In this document: positions 45,138-55,858 of the stretch, piece after piece
Numbering within the stretch: the first letter of the stretch is position 1
Layout of the letters: every line of letters starts with the position of its first letter
Assembly (NCBI RefSeq): GCF_963678635.1
Contig: NC_087069.1
Coordinates: forward strand, 53,826,635 to 53,890,634
DNA: 64,000 bases
Reading direction: 5' to 3'
Source of the DNA: Symsagittifera roscoffensis
Taxonomy: Eukaryota > Xenacoelomorpha > Acoela > Convolutidae
Notes under the pieces: model-generated
What the model saw: only the letters and a program-made list of their open reading frames with translations
Told to the model about the DNA's origin: nothing
Database searches by the model: none
Translations under genes and position numbers: made by a program

Positions 45138-47572
45138 TACTGCTTACACTCACCCGCATCCGTCGCCACCTTATCTTCTCCCGTGACGCTTCTGTTCTGT
45201 TGCAAGAGATATTGGAGCAGGAGAGTCCTCCAGTCTTTCATCTTCCTGAGCGAGGCGGTTTCCAACTGCGCATTGAACTCACGACTTGGTCCCTGGAGTT
45301 GTTCAGGGTAACGCAACAGCACAAGCAAATCACCCAGTCGACCGTAGGTCATGGCAATCGGAGTCAAGAGTCCATCCAATCTCAAATCTGCCAACGCTTG
45401 GGTGAAGAGATTCGCCGGTCCCTTCACGAAATTTTCATGACCAAATGTCACGTATAAGGCTAATATCAGGCCAATCGACAACTTCCTGATGTCCTTGACG
45501 AAACTCGCGATCAGGTTCCGGGATGCCATAGGATAGCACGTCGACAGGAAGGATGGCGTCCATCCCACTCCCATTCCACCCAAGATGGCATCCGATCGTT
45601 CATAATGTGCCCTCGTGGCTAGCACGTCAGCTTGGAACTTGTCCAGCGACATCGTGTTTACGTCCTGCATCAATTTCAACATCATGCCCCCAGCTAACTC
45701 CCGGGCATCAAACAAGTTCTTCAGATACACGTGTATCTCTTTTATCACTGCCGGCGCATGCTCGAACGCGTCCTCACCCAAGGTGCACAGCCTTGGTGAC
45801 AAGTACAACCATACGTTGTTGTGCGGCTTCGTGCGCAAAGCCATTGTCATGAGATCTTCTTCCGCTGATGTCATGTTCTTCCTGACTGACCTGCCCTGCT
45901 CATTCTCGGCATGATCCATCTGTCTGAACCAGAGATCATCAGCCACCTGTTGTACTAACAGATGATCGTCATCTACCCCTGGTCTTAACTTCAGCAATCT
46001 GGCAAAGTTGGACAGCTCCAACCCCAGAACCTCATCTAGCACCAACCGAGTTGTGCTACAATCTTTGAGTCCCTGTATGGCATTGGAAATGTCAGCCCAA
46101 ACGGCGGGAAGCTCAGATCGGGACGGGTAGTAATTGTCTGGGTCTACCACTCTGTTCGGGGCAGGAATTATCACGTTGAACCTCCCCTCTGCTATCGCTG
46201 TGACCATCGTGTACACAAACTGAAGGGATTCTGGCAATGCAGCGTACCCTGGTGAAATAACAAAGACCACCTTCACTACATTTTGGGTGAAACGTTGTTT
46301 TGCTGCTGTTTCTATCTCAGCCATCGCCGAGAGCAATGTCATTATCGCCTCCCCTGTGACCTCGTTGCTCGGGATCGACCCATCCGTCAGACGTGTCAAC
46401 AAGCCTCTGTTTTGCAGATGATCATTTGAGCCTGCAACCACTATCACCTGCGGCTCCATGCTGACCACCCTTCGTACACTTATCATCATGCCTATTGCCT
46501 GTCCCCAGTCCAATTTAGGCGCCGTCAAGAAAATCACGTCGGGCCAAAAGAGAGAACGGGGCGTATAGAGATAATCGGAACTGGCCACAATCAGATACTT
46601 GGCAGCTTTCATATCTAAGGGATCATAAGCTGCAAACAGGCCGTCACCTATTCGGGCCTTCAGTTTCCCATATCTCTTGTCATCTCCATCCACCGTGGTC
46701 GTTCGGGGGTAGTCCCTCGAATACTCGCCAGGCGTCTGACCGGGTGGTTTAGCAAACTGCCTGTACATCTTGTGATGCTTGTTATTGGGCTTGTTCTCTG
46801 CCTGAAACTTGCCCTTGCGAGCAGGTGGCGTCAGTTCCCGGGCTCTCTGTCGGACGTCCGTAAGAGACCGGGTGTTCAAAGGTCCAAAGATATTGTCCTG
46901 AGGCAACCCATTCAAGTCTGCATGCCGGAGCGTAGTCGTAGAGCTGAACTGCTCCTGATCTGCCAGCAGCCAATCCACGCCCGGTATCCGATATAGTCGC
47001 GACACTGTGGGACTTTCTCCGCCAATCATTTTCATTGCGTCCTCCCGACACGTCAGGGTATTCATGTTCAACTTCGTGGACATGTCCGTCTTGTACTGTC
47101 CCCAATGACTAGGGTCTGATCGGTTCCAAAGCAGCACGCTGCCTGGTTCAACTCCCTCCGCTGGCACGGCGCTCGTAGACGGTCCTGCTGCTGAAGCAGG
47201 GTTTGCCGTGGCGGGCGGATCGTTCCTGTTCTGAAACACTGATCTCACGAGTTGGCTTTCAAGCGGTTGTGTTCTGGGAGGAGGAGCAGTCCCTAGCCTC
47301 TCTCTTACGTTTGAGCTCGGAGCGATGGGTGTGGCTGCAGCCGTCTCCATTGCCAAGGGCCCTAGGCGGTTGACGAGGGATTCGGGCACGCTTGCCCTTA
47401 TTCTACTTCCTCCGGTCGAGCTGGTCCGAGCCAGAGAACTGGTCGCCCTCGACTCCTGCTCCACTTCCCTCAACTGCGTCTGAAATACATCATTCACCCA
47501 GTGTCTCCCTCGTTGGGTGTTGAAATGTATTCTATATCTGGTAAGCGCAATGTGATCAATCATGCGCAGCAT
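44939..47572 (-). pseudogene. Element B ORF3, 877-codon part with second SGNH-like segment
   Basis: Continues the SGNH domain after a one-base shift near 47.57 kb: YRIHFNTQRGRHWVNDVFQ corresponds to A DGIHFDRPRG, but the catalytic Asp position is Tyr here. A Pro/Ser/Thr-rich linker follows, then a second SGNH-like block: VASSDYLYTPRSLFWPD near 46.57 kb and VIVVAGSNDHLQNRG near 46.41 kb, with VVFVISPGYAALP. Beyond it lies an alpha-helical region with a hydrophobic stretch. The region is open without stops for 2.6 kb, unlike the rest of B. The frame ends near 44.94 kb at a shift. Confidence 0.75.
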
Positions 47573-49160
47573 GTTTTCGAGATCCAGATGTCGCAGCTCG
47601 CCAGGGGTTGTTTCTCACCAGATTACGGATCATTTCGTTCCACCGTGTCACGTTGCCATTCATGAAATCTGCCACTGTGGTGCCCACCAGCGGGTTTTGT
47701 GGTATCGTGCACAGCACCACAAACCTGGGCCTGTACCTCTCCTTCAGTTCATTCAGGAGGCATACCAACAGAGGCTCCCACTTGCTCTCCGGAGTCACTG
47801 GGGCTCTCGAGACGTCGTTGGTTCCCAGCATTATCACCAGCGTATCCAGGTGATCCTCGCTCTGGAATTCCATCATCTTGATGAACTGAGCCACTGAGGC
47901 TCCTCCAAAGGATAGAGTGGTAGTCTGACCATAGACGAAGATCTCATTCAGATCCCTCACCATAATGTCTCCTATAATCAAGTGGCGACTTCCTGGGGGA
48001 ATTACCTGGTCGCTCGTAGCGGGGTTCCAGCTCATGTCATTCAGGCAGGCTCGAGGATGCTCCGCAGCTACTTGCGTGAACTGGTGACGTGTCATCAGAT
48101 TCTTCCTAATGTCTACCACGCGGGACTTTTGAAAGGTTCTGCCATGCGCAGTCCCCGAGGACACTACCGTGTGGGGTGCTCGCTCCGAGCTATTGGATGA
48201 ATGATCACGACGTTGGGAAGGAACGATCCTACCTAATGTCCGCCCAGTGGTTCGGTTGATCTCATCCATTGTTGCTCTGGCCACTTGGTTGAACGATTCT
48301 TGGAACTGAGGAGCGAGGTAGGTGTCAGAAGGGTCCGGTATCGTGTTCCTTTGACTGGAAGCAGACGGTTGTGTCTGCTGAGGAGCCTCGGGCCCTCTCG
48401 ATGCACGTAAATTCAAAGCCTCGGGCCCTCTCGATGCACACAGGTCCTGTACTCTTGTCCTGAGGCATGTGTCGCTGGCTCCCTCCGACGATTTCATTGT
48501 CGCCAGAACTTCCTGTGACACTTGGCTCACCTTTGCCATATACAGCTCCTTCAGGTGCTTTATTTCATCCTCCTTGTAGGCCACTTGCAGATCTTCATAT
48601 TTCTTCTTTCATTCGTCTCTTTCTCGAGCTATCGCCCTATACTCCTGGAGTTTGGCACACAGCTCGCTCTGATCTCTCTCCTTCTTCTCCAGCGTCTCAA
48701 TCGTCTCCGACGTCTGGATCTCTATTTCACTCACCCTCACCCTCTTCGGAGGAGGAGCAGCTGTTGAAGAGTCGACCGAATGTGACGGGCCTGGCCCATC
48801 ACGTTGTCTCTTTGCTCCGATGAGTGGCTGCGCAGGTTGGACGGGTAAGGGCATCTCACCTAGCCGGTGGTCCCTCTGTTCACCTAGTCCTGGCTCACGA
48901 GCCAGGTCGTGGCCAGACATTTCTCCACGCCGCCATCTCATCAGTCGGTTTAGACCTCTCTCGGCGGTCCCGGACTCACCGAAGGCCAACATCCACACGA
49001 CTTCTGTAGGGCGATTCCCTCGACCCTCTCGTCCTAATGCATTGAGGAGCGCCGGGTCTTCTCGTGTAAAATCACAATCGATCAGCCGCTGATAGATCTC
49101 GTCTAGAGTCGCTCCTAGACTCGCTGAGAGGAATTCCATTAGTTCGTTCGTGTCACCCAT
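47556..49160 (-). pseudogene. Element B ORF3, N-terminal part with SGNH-hydrolase domain
   Basis: Starts at ATG 49160 (MGDTNELMEFLSASLG). One in-frame TGA near 48.61 kb lies between the 184- and 342-codon frames. Features: a nuclear-signal-like PPPKRVRV near 48.74 kb, a coiled-coil stretch rich in Glu/Lys around 48.5-48.7 kb, and a duplicated ASRGPEA near 48.39-48.43 kb. An SGNH/GDSL-like domain follows: block I IIGDIMVRDL (the nucleophile Ser of GDS is Ile), block II FGGASVAQF, block III VIMLGTNDVSRAP. A shift near 47.57 kb passes into the next frame, which holds the final His block. The fold assignment rests on these ordered blocks. The Ser loss suggests a non-catalytic or decayed copy. Confidence 0.75.
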
Positions 49161-49658
49161 TTCTTATCGTGTTGATTCTTACTGTCGTGTAGTTTCTTCC
49201 TGTCCCGTTTGATTCAATGGATTCAATAAACAATTTCTGGTCAATCAAGATCTAAAAAACAAGTCGCGACTTAAAACCATCATTTTTGGATTAAACATCA
49301 TTCAACTCTTTAAAACTCTCCATTGAAATTCTCTTCTCAATTCTGATCTAAAAATTTAGCACCAAGGTGGATTGTCCACCTGTATCTTTGTCAGGGTAGC
49401 ACAAATGAGCGCTGTCACCTTGATGACCTGGAGTACTCAAGGTCTTTTATGACACGAAACATAAAACATATCATAACAATAACATAACACATAAACACAT
49501 AAACATCTATATTATCACATAAAAACATAATCCCTAATATTGTACCTAAAACCTAATCCTAATCTAAAACTTGACACTATTTCTTATCAAGTAACTTAAT
49601 AAAAACCACTTATCGCCAAATGCAATTCCTAGCATATGCTCAGATAGTATTTTTTATG
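49161..49658 (-). other. Spacer between macrodomain ORF and ORF3
   Basis: About 500 bp of AT-rich DNA on the sense strand just before the ORF3 start. It includes CCACCTTGG/CCAAGGTGG-type words near 49.37 kb that could form a small hairpin. No open frame. It may contain a splice site or internal promoter for ORF3; I cannot point to one. Confidence 0.4.
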
Positions 49659-50585
49659 TTAGTAAACCTCTATGTCAGTTTCTGAAAAAATCACATGTAC
49701 AAGTGCGTACAACTCTCTCGGGTGTAGCTTTCCCCTGTTAGGATCATATACTGGTAACGAGAGAGAGGTCACTCCTCTCTCAACCAAAAAATCCCTAAGT
49801 CGAGTCAAGGCCAATAGCAAGCTCTTTGGATCTACGTGTTGCCTATCAGTGGCTTTGGTAACCAGAAAACACAAATATTTCCCTGGTATCTGTGATGCAA
49901 CAGGGGGCAGCGCTATCATCCCTCCCACACCAGGCCTCTGTTTCCATAAAAATTCGATGTTCTTATACTCTCTTTTGAAATCAGCCGCTAGTGCTGTTTT
50001 GAAGCTTACGTCCGCGGTTATCGCTAAAGCGCACGTGCGTTCCATGAGTAAGAAATCGCTGTCCGTTATGACGATATTGTTTGAATAATGGTTCGGTAGG
50101 TCAAAATATGATTCAAAAATTCGTCCAAAAGGTGATTTTTTAGCATTTTCTCTTGCCGATTTCAATTTTTTTATTATCAGATTTTCTGTGTGGGTGAGTC
50201 CTACGCCCACTCCCCGGACAAAAATATCCATCGACGTCCCCGTCGATCGCCCGAAGTCTAGGAGATTGAGGTTGGATTGTGGAACACGTAGAGGACCATC
50301 TGGTGCGACCCAGTTGGACTCAGTATTGTCATGACTGATGTATTTGATGCCGTCTTTATCGACGTCCTGAATCGTCAGAATCGTCTTTTTTGGATCTGTC
50401 GGCAGATCATGAAGCCATTCGAGCACGCGCAAGTTCGTTAGTTCTTGCTCCTGAGTCTGTTCCGCTTCTGGTTCGAACTCCACTTCCGGTTCTGATCGAC
50501 CGTCGATCCAATCTTGATCCATATCATTCACCAAGTCGACTTCTTCTAGCATCGCCACTTCGTCCAGTCCCACTAGCGAGTCCAT
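49659..50585 (-). CDS. Macrodomain protein (OARD1/TARG1-like) carried by element B
   Basis: An intact 308-codon frame starting ATG 50585, about 10 bp after the pol stop. Residues 1-60 are acidic. From about residue 160 the pattern is that of a macrodomain, the fold that binds ADP-ribose: ALAITADVSFKTALAADFK (phosphate-loop-1 type), GVGGMIALPP, YLCFLVTKATDR, LTRLRDFLVERGVTSLSLPV and a terminal VIFSETDIEVY. The order and spacing best fit the OARD1/TARG1 branch, which removes ADP-ribose from proteins. The Lys of the VTK strand is kept. The position matching the catalytic Asp of OARD1 (GLDRL in that family) reads NRGKL, so hydrolysis is doubtful and binding more likely. It has no counterpart in element A. 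It is intact although neighbours in B are broken. Confidence 0.8.
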   Translation of the reverse strand: MDSLVGLDEVAMLEEVDLVNDMDQDWIDGRSEPEVEFEPEAEQTQEQELTNLRVLEWLHDLPTDPKKTILTIQDVDKDGIKYISHDNTESNWVAPDGPLRVPQSNLNLLDFGRSTGTSMDIFVRGVGVGLTHTENLIIKKLKSARENAKKSPFGRIFESYFDLPNHYSNNIVITDSDFLLMERTCALAITADVSFKTALAADFKREYKNIEFLWKQRPGVGGMIALPPVASQIPGKYLCFLVTKATDRQHVDPKSLLLALTRLRDFLVERGVTSLSLPVYDPNRGKLHPRELYALVHVIFSETDIEVY

Positions 50586-50593
50586 GACGTCAC

Positions 50594-52692
50594 TTAAACT
50601 ATTATGTCTACAACGAAATCCTCGCCGTACGGATTGTATTTCTTCTTGTTTTTTCCTCTCTTGCTCTGGCGTGTTTCCTTGGTGAGTGGAAAGTCAGGCT
50701 GTATTCCTTTGTCAATTTCGATTTGTTCCGGGCAGTCCCAGTCTTCCTCGGCATAAGGTAGAGTTTCATTGTCCACCTCTACTCGCTCGGTCAACTCCAG
50801 ATCCAATGGTCGCAATCGTCCACCACCTCATTCCCGTCGTTTTTGTCGCGAGTACCCCTTTCATTCACTTCACAAGCAGGATCCACTATCAAATAGTCTC
50901 CCTCTTGCATGTCTGCTGGGATACACCAGTCCTCTGACGAGGCGTTGTGTGGTTTGATATTTTCGTAATGAGCTGCTCTTCCAGTGCTCAGTCGATAAAA
51001 ACGACCTCCTTGGTGCACCTCTGTTATCTGAAATGGACCACGCCATTTCTTTAATAATTTCTTGGTTCCTTTTGGTGGAACCACTTCCTGGAACACCCAG
51101 ACGTAGTCGCCAACTGAGTAGGCTTTCGCATTGGCTGTCCTTTTATCAAACCTCCTTTTTTGTCTAATTTGCGCCTGTTGCGTGTTCCTCCTGCATAAGT
51201 CATTGAGGTTCTGCTGTCTTCTAATAACATCCCGCACGTACGTTTGCGGTGCTGTCCTCTTCCCCTCATGTTCAGGGTAGAAAAACGTCAACGGAAGCGC
51301 TTTTTTATGACCCGTTAGCATCATGTGCGGACTTATTCCCGTGGTGGAATGCTCCGTGCTGTTGTAAGCACCCATCACTTGCGGCAAGTGCTTGTCCCAG
51401 TCATCCATGTAACGCGAGCAATAGACTCTCAGCATGGATACCAGTGTGCGATTTTGCCTCTCGACTAGGCCATTCGTTTGTGGGTGATAAGTGGTCGAGT
51501 GGGCCTGCGCTACTTGCGACCTTTTCATTAACTCCTTCGTGAGATCACCCACGAATGCTTTGCCATTGTCCGATTGGAACGTGATGGGGCAGCCATGCCT
51601 CGCTATCCACACATTTATCAAATGATCGCATGTTTCTTCCACCGATACTGTCATGCAGGGTGCTGCCTCCGCATACTTCGTAAAATGGTCGATCATTACC
51701 AGCACCTGATTATAGCCCGTTGCTGTCATGCAGATTTTCTGATGATGAATTTGCACCACTTCGCTGAAACCTGACGACTCTTTTGACTGTAGGGGGAACC
51801 TTAGTTTCCTGGGATCCTTCGCCTGCTGACATGACAGGCATGCGGCGATCCAATTCTCACAAGCCTTCTTCAGTCCCGGCCATTCGAATCGTTTCTGTAT
51901 CCTGTTATACACTTTGTCTACGCCTTGATGGCCCATCTGATCATGTGAGCGAAAGAGCAATTCGGTCTGGTACAACTGTGGTAACACTATTGAATTGTAT
52001 TTATAATGGACCTTGTCCTCCTCTTTACGTTTGCAGGCCACGATTCCGTCCTTGTTCAGGTACAACAAGTCGTTTCGCTTCAGGTAGAATTGCTTCAAGA
52101 TCTTGTAGCTGTCTTCTTCCAAGTCTCCCTTGTCAGGTGCTCCATTCTCGATCCATCTCTTCAGACTGCTCGTCATCCTATCACTTCGTTGAGCCCTTAG
52201 AAGATCCGACAGCCTGTACCTGGCTTTCAAATACGTCTTTAGCACGTTCATTTGCCCACTCATTATCTTCGGAGCATGAGCATCGTCCATCAACTTGTCA
52301 CACCATATCTTTTTCAAAGGCGTCGCTTCCTGCACAGATGGTTCCAGATTGGTACGGACGACCGTACCATGTGGCAGCAATCTGGTTGGGCGTTTCGAAA
52401 CTGCTATCAGCTCGAGCTCGTCTGCGGCATTATCTACCACAGTGCCCTCTTCATCTGAGGTGTATCTGTCCCTGTCTGGATCGTGATGCGTTTCTCGGTC
52501 CAGCCCACGCTGCTTCCAGTCTACCAATAAGGAGTGGATTGCGATCTCTGACATATCATAATTGGAAGTTGTTTCAGATGTGTTGTCCCAGGACTGGGGC
52601 CTCGAGTCAACACTTGAGTCGACTGATTCCCCAACATCATATTCGAAGTTGTCTGAGATGTTTCTCGACTCCCCGGACAAAACTCTGTACAT
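50594..52692 (-). pseudogene. pol: Element B pol: integrase and C-terminal tail
   Basis: Integrase with HHCC zinc domain (FRSHDQMGHQG...CLSCQQAKD near 51.8-52.0 kb). The core has FQSDNGKAF and NGLVERQNR, but the first catalytic Asp is His (VVQIHHQ, near 51.75 kb). The GPY/F-like module KKWRGPFQITEVHQGGRFYRL is present. A shift near 50.81 kb leads into a basic tail ending KKKYNPYGEDFVVDIIV at 50594. Joined upstream to the RNase H frame by a one-base loss near 52.71 kb. Confidence 0.85.
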
Positions 52693-54023
52693 TGGTCGCT
52701 TCGAACCCGACTCCCGGACAAAGTTCTGCCCCTAGGTGGTCTCGTCAACCTCTCCCCGGACAAGTCGTCCTTGACTGGCTCGAAGGTATCGGACTCCCCG
52801 GACATTGTCTCGTCCACGGACGAACAATCTGGGCTCGGCTCGTATTCTTCTTTTGCATCCGTGAAATGCACTCTCCTAGCGACGCTAGATTTCGCCCTGA
52901 TGCTGACTTCCTCAGTGGCTTGGGTCTGATTCAGTGTCCCATATCCAGTGAACGAAGTTCTCAACAAGACCTCCTTTGGCATCGAGTTCACCAGCTGGTT
53001 GACTATTGACCTGCAATCCCATTCAACGACTCGGCTGCGAATGGACACTGGCCTCTTCTCTGTTCTCTTGGTGACCGTCAATCGCTGCATGGTCTCCATC
53101 CACTCACGATTATGCCTATCCACTTCCCTGTCCAACAAGTCACGGAGCTTTCCCATGACGTCCGACGCCACGTTCACCGTCCTGTTCAATAGAGCCATTC
53201 TGTTTATACCCAGTCTGGTAAGTTCTTGCTGTACCAAATTGGATCGGACTAGCAGATCCAACGGAACGGGCTCGCCTCTGGCTAAAAGCTTTGTCTCCGC
53301 GGCCGTCTCCACTAGAAGGTCAGGGTGTCCGGGTATAGGATGCCCTGACTTGTCTAACCACCTAGTAAGTGGCAGTTTGTCGTATGTTTCTTTGTCAAGA
53401 AAGGAAAAACCGTCTTTGATTTCTGATTGGTTGGCCTGCTTCTCCTCGAGGCGCTCATAAAATTCTGTCTTTTTACTGAGGCTATCTGCGTTCTGGTGCT
53501 TGTCACGGGTACGGTGCTCTATGATTATGTGGTATTCATCCAGGCGCACAATCCAACGACCAATATATTTTTGGTCCATCGAATAGGTTTTCAGCCAGGC
53601 AAGGGCACGATTATCCACACGTAACTTGAAGGGAGCACTCCCCAAGTAGGCCTTGTCTTTTTCCACGAAAGTGATCACCGCAAACATCTCCGCTTTCGGT
53701 GCGCCGTACTTCATTTCAGTATCACTCAGGACTTTACTCCCGTAGGCTATCGGACGAAGAACCGTTCTCCCGTTCCACTCCTGCTCCTGGTGAAGTATGT
53801 CCGATATTGCAACCACTGATGCATCCGTATCCAGCACGAACATCCCCTTCTCTGTTGGCATGCCGAGGACCGGCGCCTCGTAAAGTTCACGTTTGATGTT
53901 TTCAAATGAAACTTGTGCCTCATCAGTCCAAGTGAACTTTTTGCCCTTGTTTCTCATCAACCGCTGCATGGGGTATATTTTATCAGCATACCCCTTGATG
54001 AACTCTCGATAATAATTAGCGAA
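52521..54023 (-). pseudogene. pol: Element B pol: RNase H and linker
   Basis: RNase H motifs DTDAS, KAEMFAV and RVDNRAL are kept, followed by YHIIIEHRTRDKHQNADSLSKK. An acidic linker carries repeated L/M-SGE words encoded by TGTCCGGGGAG. One copy of that word near 52.71 kb has three instead of four C on the plus strand and shifts the frame. The ORF is separated from RT by TGA at 54024-54026 in place of a Gly codon before FANYY. Confidence 0.85.
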
Positions 54024-55832
54024 TCACAAAAAACTCATCAGCTGTGTATCTGTTTTAGGTGCCTTCCAGGTCAGCACCGCTTCAACCGCTTCAGGATCTG
54101 GTTTCACCCCATGTTTGTCCACCAGGCGGCCCAGATACTTTATGGAATCTCTAAGGATTTCACACTTAGAGGGTTTACATTTCAGACTCGCCTGCTTCAT
54201 GCAAGAAAACACCTCCTCCAACCTCTCTATGTGGTCTTCTAAGGTTGGTGTTGCAATCACGACATCATCAACATAACACATGATGAGATTCCCGTATTTC
54301 TTAGTGACGCTCGTGAGTGCCTGGGCCATCAGTCGCTGAAATGTGGCGGTCGCGTTGCACAATCCGAACGGCATCCTCTTCCACCGGAACAATCCCAGCT
54401 CGCACGCAAAGCCTGTTTTCTCTCGATCTTGCTTTCTGAGTGGCACTTGCCAGAACGCAGAGCCCAAATCCAACGTCGTGAAGAACTTCGCGTCTCCCAG
54501 CCTGGATAGGCTCTCATCGATGCGGGGAATTGGGTATGCGTCCTTTATAGTCACTGCGTTCAGATAACGGAAATCACAACAAAATCTTCTGAGTTGTCCC
54601 CCTTTCTTTTTCGCCATGACCACGCCACAAGCCCACGGGGACTTCGACGTCTCGATCATGTCGTACTCCATTAACATCTCGATTTCCTTCCTACACGCTT
54701 CTGACTTGTTTGGGCTCATTCTTCTCGCCCCTTCCCTATGAGGCACCGAGCCTTCTTCTATCTCAATCTCGTGTTCTACAAAATTACAGCAACCTATGTC
54801 GGCCTTATGTTTCGAAAAAACGTCTGCGCTCCGACTTAGCACCGCTCTGAGCGAATCTAGTTCCTTGTCTGATATTTTACTCTTCAAATGTTCTATCTCA
54901 GGTAGGACTGGTTTATTCGCTGCTAACTCTGTTTCTGTCGGCCTCTCAGGAAAGTTGGAACAACTAGACAGCCCGTCATCTGTTTCAGACTTCATTGAAA
55001 ACAACTTCCTAGAAGATTTCAATTCATTCACTCTCCTCATTATACATTCTTGGTTCGCCTGCAATGGACATTTAGTTACATCAAACTTTTTCAAGTTCTC
55101 CACACTCTGAAAGTCTGTGTTCAGAGGCAAAGCATAGCCATGTTTCTTTCCCCTCTGTATTGTCACTGTTGTTGCTTCTGTGTTCAATAACACACTCACA
55201 CACAGTCCGCTCTGAGTGAGTGAGAAGCTTCTTCCTAAAATAGCCGAGCTTTTACTGTTTGGATTTGGTACCAGACACAACTGTCTGCCATTGCTGAGTT
55301 CATTCCAGTTCCTCATCCTAAACGTCGCTACTACGGCTTGGTTTGGTTTTAATCTAATTTTTCGATCCAGAAAAATCGGCACCTTGGCCTGGTTAATTAA
55401 GATCTTATTAAGGGGTCTTTTTTCATACTTTCTCTCAGGATCCTTGATCCTAATCAACCCGTCATTGAGATCGATCGTGACATCAAATTTGCGCACGAAA
55501 ACCCTTCCAAAGATGAACTGATCGGATTTGTCCAAATTCTCCACTACTAGGAAGCTCATCCAAAGATGTCTTCCTCCGAGCTGCGGTGAAATGATCGGGG
55601 TTCGTCCAGTCACATAGATCGCTCCCTGATTGGCAGCTGCCAACCTGATGTTTGTCGGTACGAGATCCGACCTTTCGAAACCCATGTCGATCCAAGTTTT
55701 GACTGGCATGACACTAACCACAGCTCCCGTGTCTAGCAGTCCCTTTACTGAAAGTTGTCTGCCTTGCACGTCCAGCGCGTGTGCGGCCAGATCGGCCTCG
55801 CAACCTATGTGCACCGCATCTTGTTCGAGCAT
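54024..55832 (-). pseudogene. pol: Element B pol: protease and reverse transcriptase
   Basis: Protease GLLDTGAVVSVMP near 55.72 kb. RT with CDFRYLN, TTLDLGSAFWQVP, KRMPFGLCNATATFQ and YVDD at 54264-54275, followed by SIKYLGRLVDKHG. Apart from the terminal TGA at 54024 the frame is intact for 602 codons and about as long as in A. A shift near 55.84 kb separates it from the gag/protease linker frame. Confidence 0.9.
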
Positions 55833-55858
55833 CGCGTTGTGTCCGATTCGTCTAACCT

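Noticed and set aside
51783-53009. 408-codon plus-strand ORF
   Set aside because: Antisense to the pol linker and integrase of B; no domain in this frame, while the minus strand carries clear integrase motifs.
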